Shown: positions 8,319 to 12,026 of the stretch, piece after piece
How the letters are laid out: every line of letters starts with the position of its first letter
Position numbering within the stretch: the stretch's first letter is position 1
Assembly: GCA_009885665.1 (NCBI GenBank)
Contig: VFKI01000082.1
Span: 1 to 12,026, forward strand
DNA: 12,026 nt
Reading direction: 5' to 3'
DNA from: Gammaproteobacteria bacterium
GTDB lineage: Bacteria; Pseudomonadota; Gammaproteobacteria; DSM-16500
Notes under the pieces: generated by a model
What the model was told of the DNA's origin: nothing
The model's database searches: none
The model's input: the letters and a program-made list of their open reading frames with translations, nothing else
Translations under genes and position numbers: made by a program

Positions 8319-8402
8319 ATGAGTCTACATGAATGCCAAGCAAAAAACATAATGTTGGAGGTTTAAATGAATTTACATGAATACCAAGCGAAACAAATTC
8401 TG
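8307..8402 (+). repeat. Degenerate 48-bp tandem duplication spanning the sucB/sucC junction
   Basis: Two 48-bp units lie head to tail, at 8307-8354 and 8355-8402. Each begins TTGGAG, has TAAATG at its positions 10-15, and continues into ACATGAAT.CCAAGC. Aligned without gaps they match at 38 of 48 positions. Unit 1 holds the last three sense codons and stop of sucB plus a sucC-like start. Unit 2 holds the end of the resulting mini-ORF plus the real sucC start and its first 12 codons. The offset is exactly 16 codons, so frame is kept. It looks like an old slippage or unequal-crossover duplication. Confidence 0.85.
8319..8366 (+). pseudogene. 15-codon mini-ORF resembling the sucC N-terminus
   Basis: An ATG at 8319, overlapping the A of the sucB stop, opens the peptide MSLHECQAKNIMLEV, which ends at TAA 8364-8366, immediately before the sucC ATG at 8367. 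The first twelve residues parallel SucC (MNLHEYQAKQIL). The last three (LEV) parallel the SucB C-terminus (LEI). A ribosome site, GGAGA at 8309-8313, lies 5 nt upstream, the same spacing as GGAGG before sucC. It could be a non-functional remnant of the duplication or a translated leader coupling sucB to sucC. Whether it is translated cannot be told from the sequence. Confidence 0.55.
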
Positions 8403-9533
8403 AAGAAGTATCATCTGCCAGTTGGGCGTGGTGAAGTCATCAGTTCGAGTGATGAAGCCGCTGCTGCGGCGGATCGTCTGGGTGGCAGCGAATGGGTGGT
8501 TAAAGCGCAAGTCCATGCGGGTGGTCGTGGTAAAGCTGGCGGCGTAAAGCTTGTCAATAACAAGGAAGAATTAATTAATATTTCACGCAACTTGTTAGGC
8601 AAAAATCTGGTGACGTTCCAGACCACCGCCGCAGGGCAGCCGGTTCATCAGTTGTTAATTGCTGAGCCGTGTGATATTAGCCGTGAATTATATTTAGGTG
8701 CGGTCATTGATCGCGCCAGTCAGCGTATTGTGTTTATGGCGTCGACGGAAGGCGGTGTAGAAATTGAAAAAGTCGCACACGAAACGCCTGAGAAAATTCT
8801 GACCGCAACGGTGGATCCCCTGGTCGGCGTACAGCCTTATCAAGCACGTGAACTGGCATTTTCCCTAGGGTTATCCGGTAATCAAATCAAGCAATTTACG
8901 CAAATCCTAACGGGGTTGGGGCGTATGTTTGCAGAATGCGATTTATCATTATTGGAAATTAATCCATTAGTCGTCACCCCCGCCGGCGATTTGCTGTGTC
9001 TCGATTGCAAAATCACCCTTGATGACAATGCGTTATACCGTCAACCCGAATTACGCGCGATGCGTGATATCACCCAAGAAGATGCGCGTGAAAATCGTGC
9101 GCGTGAGTGGGAATTAAATTATATTGCGTTAGAAGGCAACATTGGTTGCATGGTCAATGGTGCGGGTTTGGCGATGGCCACCATGGATTTAGTGAAATTA
9201 AAAGGCGGCGAACCGGCTAACTTCCTTGATGTCGGTGGCGGGGCAACTAAAGAGCGTGTAACAGAAGCTTTTAAAATCATTCTGTCTGATGAAAATGTCA
9301 AAGCTATTTTAGTCAACATTTTTGGCGGCATTGTGCGCTGCGATTTAATTGCCGATGGTATTATCGGCGCGGTCACTGAAGTCGGCACCCAATTACCGGT
9401 TGTGGTTAGACTGGAAGGAAATAATGCTGAATTGGGCGCGCAGAAATTGGCGCAAAGTGGTTTGAATATTATCCCAGCACAAAGTTTTACTGATGCTGCC
9501 ATTAAAGTTGTCAAGGCTGCTAACGAGGGTTAA
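8367..9533 (+). CDS. sucC: Succinyl-CoA synthetase beta subunit
   Basis: SucC is the nucleotide-binding subunit of succinyl-CoA synthetase, which converts succinyl-CoA, phosphate and NDP to succinate, CoA and NTP. The N-terminal ATP-grasp domain (about 1-240) has KAQVHAGGRGKAGGV with Lys46 and Gly53-Arg54-Gly55 for phosphate binding. The Mg ligands are LLEINPL (Glu197, Asn199) and CLDCK (Asp213), at the same numbering as E. coli. The C-terminal CoA-ligase domain shows GGEPANFLDVGGGA (280-293) and NIFGGIVRCD (317-326), which form part of the phosphohistidine-facing loop. The length of 388 aa equals E. coli SucC. GGAGG at 8357-8361 lies 5 nt before the ATG. The TAA of the preceding mini-ORF directly abuts this ATG. 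The next gene, sucD, begins 5 nt after the stop. Confidence 0.98.
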   Translation: MNLHEYQAKQILKKYHLPVGRGEVISSSDEAAAAADRLGGSEWVVKAQVHAGGRGKAGGVKLVNNKEELINISRNLLGKNLVTFQTTAAGQPVHQLLIAEPCDISRELYLGAVIDRASQRIVFMASTEGGVEIEKVAHETPEKILTATVDPLVGVQPYQARELAFSLGLSGNQIKQFTQILTGLGRMFAECDLSLLEINPLVVTPAGDLLCLDCKITLDDNALYRQPELRAMRDITQEDARENRAREWELNYIALEGNIGCMVNGAGLAMATMDLVKLKGGEPANFLDVGGGATKERVTEAFKIILSDENVKAILVNIFGGIVRCDLIADGIIGAVTEVGTQLPVVVRLEGNNAELGAQKLAQSGLNIIPAQSFTDAAIKVVKAANEG

Positions 9534-9538
9534 ATAAA

Positions 9539-10423
9539 ATGAGTATTTTAATTGATAAAAACACGCGTGTGATTTGCCAAGGGTTTACCGGCAAACAAGG
9601 CACGTTTCATTCCGAGCAAGCAATTGCATACGGTACCAAAATGGTCGGTGGCGTGACACCCGAAAAAGGCGGTCAAACGCACTTAGGTTTACCGGTATTT
9701 AATACGGTAAAAGAAGCCGTTGCCGCAACGCATGCCGATGCGTCGGTGATTTATGTGCCTGCGCCTTTTTGTAAAGATTCTATTATCGAAGCAGCGGAAG
9801 CCGGTATTAAATTAATCATTTGCATTACCGAAGGCATTCCTGTTTTGGATATGTTGCAAGTTAAAGCGTATCTTGCCAACCATCCTGGCACACGCTTAAT
9901 CGGCCCCAATTGCCCAGGTGTTATCACGCCAGGCCAATGCAAAATCGGCATCATGCCAGGACACATTCATAAGCCGGGTAAAGTGGGTATTGTGTCGCGT
10001 TCAGGCACGTTGACGTATGAAGCCGTACATCAAACCACCGCGCTTGGGCTCGGTCAGAGTACCTGTGTGGGGATTGGCGGTGATCCGATTGCCGGTACTA
10101 ACTTTATCGACGTACTCGCATTATTTGAAAAAGATCCACAAACGGAAATTATTGTCATGGTGGGTGAAATTGGTGGCAGCGCAGAAGATGAAGCCGCCGC
10201 TTATATCAAAAAATATGTCACTAAACCGGTTGTTTCTTATATTGCCGGTGTGACTGCGCCAGAAGGCAAGCGCATGGGACATGCCGGCGCTATTATTGCC
10301 GGTGGCAAGGGTACCGCAGCAGAAAAATTTGCGGTCTTAGAAGCAGCAGGTGTGCACACGGTGAAATCACCCGCTGAAATTGGTCACAAAGTTGCGGAAG
10401 TATTGCAAACAGTTAATTCCTAA
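9539..10423 (+). CDS. sucD: Succinyl-CoA synthetase alpha subunit
   Basis: SucD is the CoA-binding, phosphohistidine-carrying subunit of succinyl-CoA synthetase and partners SucC in the cytoplasm. The CoA-binding Rossmann domain (about 1-125) contains CQGFTGKQGTFHSEQA and YVPAPFCKDS. The GPNCPGVITPG motif is at 122-132. The ligase domain includes SRSGTLTYE (153-161), GIGGDPI (178-184) and the catalytic GKRMGHAGAII, where His248 corresponds to the phosphorylated His246 of E. coli (mature numbering). Length is 294 aa against 289 in E. coli, with the extra residues mainly at the C-terminus. GAGGG at 9525-9529, inside the end of sucC, lies 9 nt before the ATG. The gene appears complete and is likely co-translated with sucC to give equal subunits. 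Confidence 0.98.
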   Translation: MSILIDKNTRVICQGFTGKQGTFHSEQAIAYGTKMVGGVTPEKGGQTHLGLPVFNTVKEAVAATHADASVIYVPAPFCKDSIIEAAEAGIKLIICITEGIPVLDMLQVKAYLANHPGTRLIGPNCPGVITPGQCKIGIMPGHIHKPGKVGIVSRSGTLTYEAVHQTTALGLGQSTCVGIGGDPIAGTNFIDVLALFEKDPQTEIIVMVGEIGGSAEDEAAAYIKKYVTKPVVSYIAGVTAPEGKRMGHAGAIIAGGKGTAAEKFAVLEAAGVHTVKSPAEIGHKVAEVLQTVNS

Positions 10424-10431
10424 GGAATGCC

Positions 10432-11700
10432 ATGCTTGACCCAAAACTGATACGCCAAGAAAATGCGACGGTGGTCGCTATGCTAGCGCGGCGTGGCGCC
10501 ACGGTAGATATGGCACGTATTAATCAATTGGAAGAACAGCGTCGTGAATTGCAGATGCAAGTTCAAGCGCTGCAAAATGCGCGTAATCAGCATGCAAAAA
10601 AGGTGGGGCACGCTAAGGCCAGCGGCGCTGATGTCGGCGCGCTGTTGGCGGAAGTGGCTGACCTTGGCGGTCAATTGACAGCTGCTGAGAGCGCGTTTAA
10701 TACGGTACAAGATGCGTTACAGCAATTGCTCGCGCTGATTCCTAATATGCTGCATGATAGTGTGCCGACGGGGAAGAGTGAAGCAGATAATCAAGTGGTG
10801 CGTAGTTGGGGTGAACCGAGTCAATTTAATTTTACGCCTAAAGACCATGTTGAATTGGGTGCGAATTTAGGATTGGATTTTGCAGCAGGTGCAAAATTAT
10901 CGGGCGCACGATTTGTTGTTATGCGTAATCAATTAGCAAAACTGCATCGTGCCTTAGCGCAATTTATGTTGGACTTACATGTAAAATCACACGGCTATAC
11001 GGAAGTCGCTGTGCCATTTATTGTCAATGGCAACACGTTATTTGGCACGGGTCAATTGCCAAAAATGCGTGAAGATTTATTTGCAATTGACGGTGAAATG
11101 AATTATTATTTAATTCCCACCGCTGAAGTCCCCGTCACAAGTTTAGTCGCCGACGCCATTCTCGAGCTTAATCAATTACCCTTAAAATTTGTGTGTCATT
11201 CGCCGTGTTTTCGCAGCGAAGCCGGCTCGTATGGCAAAGATACACGCGGCATGATACGCCAGCATCAATTTGAAAAAGTTGAATTAGTACAAATCGTGCA
11301 TCCGGATCATTCATATGCTGCGTTGGAAGAACTGACATCGCATGCGGAAATGATTTTGCAAAAACTTGAATTACCTTATCGCGTGATGGCATTGTGCAGT
11401 GCAGATATTGGTTTTGCTGCAACGAAAACATATGATCTAGAAGTGTGGCTACCCGGACAAAATTGTTATCGTGAAATATCTTCTTGTAGCAATACGGAAA
11501 CATTTCAAGCGCGCCGTATGAAGGCGCGTTACCGTGATACCGCAACGAGCAAGCCAGAACTCGTGCACACGTTAAATGGCTCAGCGCTCGCTGTAGGCCG
11601 CACACTGGTAGCCGTATTAGAAAATTATCAACAAGCCGATGGCAGTATAAAAGTACCGGCAGCATTACAAGCATATATGGGTTGTGAGGTAATTGTATAA
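10432..11700 (+). CDS. serS: Seryl-tRNA synthetase
   Basis: SerS is a class II aminoacyl-tRNA synthetase that charges tRNA-Ser (and tRNA-Sec where present) with serine in the cytoplasm. The N-terminal region (about 28-100) is rich in Gln, Glu, Arg and Ala and predicts the antiparallel coiled-coil arm that contacts the long variable arm of tRNA-Ser. The catalytic core has TAEVPVT (230-236) for serine recognition, motif 2 FRSEAGSYGKDTRGMIRQHQFEKVE (260-284), SSCSNTETFQARRMKARYR (350-368) and motif 3 LNGSALAVGRTLVAVLENYQ (381-400). Length is 422 aa (430 in E. coli). AAGGA at 10422-10426 overlaps the sucD stop, 5 nt before the ATG, so the gene probably shares the suc transcript. No promoter is visible between them. 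I recognise no T-run terminator after its stop. Confidence 0.97.
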   Translation: MLDPKLIRQENATVVAMLARRGATVDMARINQLEEQRRELQMQVQALQNARNQHAKKVGHAKASGADVGALLAEVADLGGQLTAAESAFNTVQDALQQLLALIPNMLHDSVPTGKSEADNQVVRSWGEPSQFNFTPKDHVELGANLGLDFAAGAKLSGARFVVMRNQLAKLHRALAQFMLDLHVKSHGYTEVAVPFIVNGNTLFGTGQLPKMREDLFAIDGEMNYYLIPTAEVPVTSLVADAILELNQLPLKFVCHSPCFRSEAGSYGKDTRGMIRQHQFEKVELVQIVHPDHSYAALEELTSHAEMILQKLELPYRVMALCSADIGFAATKTYDLEVWLPGQNCYREISSCSNTETFQARRMKARYRDTATSKPELVHTLNGSALAVGRTLVAVLENYQQADGSIKVPAALQAYMGCEVIV

Positions 11701-11869
11701 ATCCATTATTACATTGATATTTAATTGACATTTCGCGCCATCCGTATCGAAGAAAGAAAAAAGCCGACATCTTCCAGTTGTACATTTTGATTATTCGTAA
11801 CCATTCAGCACAATCTTCGGAAAACACCCGCAAGGCCAGAGGCAACTTGACTTTGCGCGATGGGGGTTT

Positions 11870-11903
11870 CCAAAGGGGGAGAATCGCGATTCTCCCCCTT
11901 TGG
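11870..11903. repeat. 34-bp perfect palindrome
   Basis: Bases 11870-11886 are the exact reverse complement of 11887-11903. Each arm contains CCAAA, a run of five G and AGAATCG (or the complement), with TCGCGA at the centre. There is no unpaired loop in the DNA palindrome, and the symmetry stops at T/T on the outside. In RNA this would form a very stable hairpin about 15 bp long with a 4-base loop. No T-run follows on either strand, so it does not look like an ordinary intrinsic terminator. A repetitive extragenic palindrome or small non-autonomous mobile element is the more likely explanation, but copy number cannot be judged from one window. Confidence 0.85.
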
Positions 11904-11934
11904 TGGCGTCAGGCGGGCTTTGCCCGACTAGCCA
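11904..11934. repeat. Imperfect hairpin adjoining the palindrome
   Basis: CGGGC at 11914-11918 pairs perfectly with GCCCG at 11922-11926 around a TTT loop. An outer TGGC at 11904-11907 can pair with GCCA at 11931-11934 across an internal loop. It directly abuts the 34-bp palindrome, giving two stem-loops in tandem, as in some REP/BIME or MITE-like elements. No T-run follows. Confidence 0.55.
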
Positions 11935-12026
11935 TCTGAATAATTACATAAAATTCATCGATAGTCCTTGTCTGCCTGTCGATCAGCCGCAATTTCTGTT
12001 TCATAATGTTCACCAATCGCGAGCAA

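Larger units (their letters stand above)
11701..12026. other. Non-coding region after serS
   Basis: This stretch runs to the window end without a gene I can support. It holds a lone TTGACA at 11725-11730 with no -10 at proper spacing, a purine-rich run near 11750-11762, the large palindrome at 11870-11903 and the smaller hairpin at 11904-11934. One plus-strand frame is open from 11718 to a TGA at 11937-11939 but has no ATG. On the minus strand, an ATG at 12004 opens 31 codons ending at 11909, and that frame stays open to the window edge. Neither frame resembles a protein I know. No standard terminator with a T-run follows serS. Confidence 0.6.

Noticed and set aside
9119..9514. 131-codon minus-strand ORF within sucC
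   Set aside because: Antisense shadow of the highly conserved CoA-ligase domain, with no ribosome site or family resemblance.
11725..11750. Promoter from the perfect TTGACA after serS
   Set aside because: The only -10-like sequence, TATCGA, is 14 bp away and weak; no gene follows on that strand.
11168..11845. 225-codon minus-strand ORF opposite the serS 3' half
   Set aside because: Most of it is antisense to well-conserved serS; the remainder lies in the non-coding region and resembles no known protein.
11870..11903. Palindrome as the intrinsic terminator of the operon
   Set aside because: No T-run follows the stem on either strand, and the stem is about 170 bp beyond the serS stop.

Overview
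The window is almost entirely one plus-strand cluster for the lower half of the TCA cycle, in the order sdhC-sdhD-sdhA-sdhB-sucA-sucB-sucC-sucD, followed 8 nt later by serS (seryl-tRNA synthetase). It covers oxidative decarboxylation of 2-oxoglutarate, substrate-level phosphorylation at succinyl-CoA, and oxidation of succinate to fumarate with electrons passed to quinone. The E3 subunit (lpd) is not in the window, so the 2-oxoglutarate dehydrogenase complex must take it from elsewhere. Protein sequences are strongly gammaproteobacterial: SucC and SucD resemble the E. coli proteins almost end to end, and SdhC/SdhD keep the enterobacterial heme and quinone residues. Moderate-to-low GC, many AT-ending codons, and the sdh-suc order would fit the Legionellales/Coxiella side of the Gammaproteobacteria. 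That placement is an inference from general resemblance.

Layout. 2-820: 3' part of an unrecognised membrane protein, probably cut by the window edge. 821-929: promoter region with a perfect TATAAT and a 17-bp-spaced TCGACT. 930-4275: sdhCDAB, with an unusually long 142-nt gap between sdhC and sdhD but 1-11 nt spacing afterwards. 4272-7112: sucA, overlapping sdhB by 4 nt. 7134-8318: sucB. 8319-8366: a spacer that is a degenerate second copy of the sucB/sucC junction and forms a 15-codon mini-ORF. 8367-9533 and 9539-10423: sucC and sucD. 10432-11700: serS. 11701-12026: non-coding, with a 34-bp perfect palindrome and an adjacent hairpin.

The genes look co-transcribed, because every junction after sdhD is short or overlapping and has its own Shine-Dalgarno sequence. 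All catalytic subunits look intact. The main unexplained structures are the tandem duplication at the sucB/sucC boundary, the palindromic element after serS, and the long sdhC-sdhD spacer. I see no CRISPR array, insertion sequence, tRNA or rRNA, and no clearly new multi-gene system.
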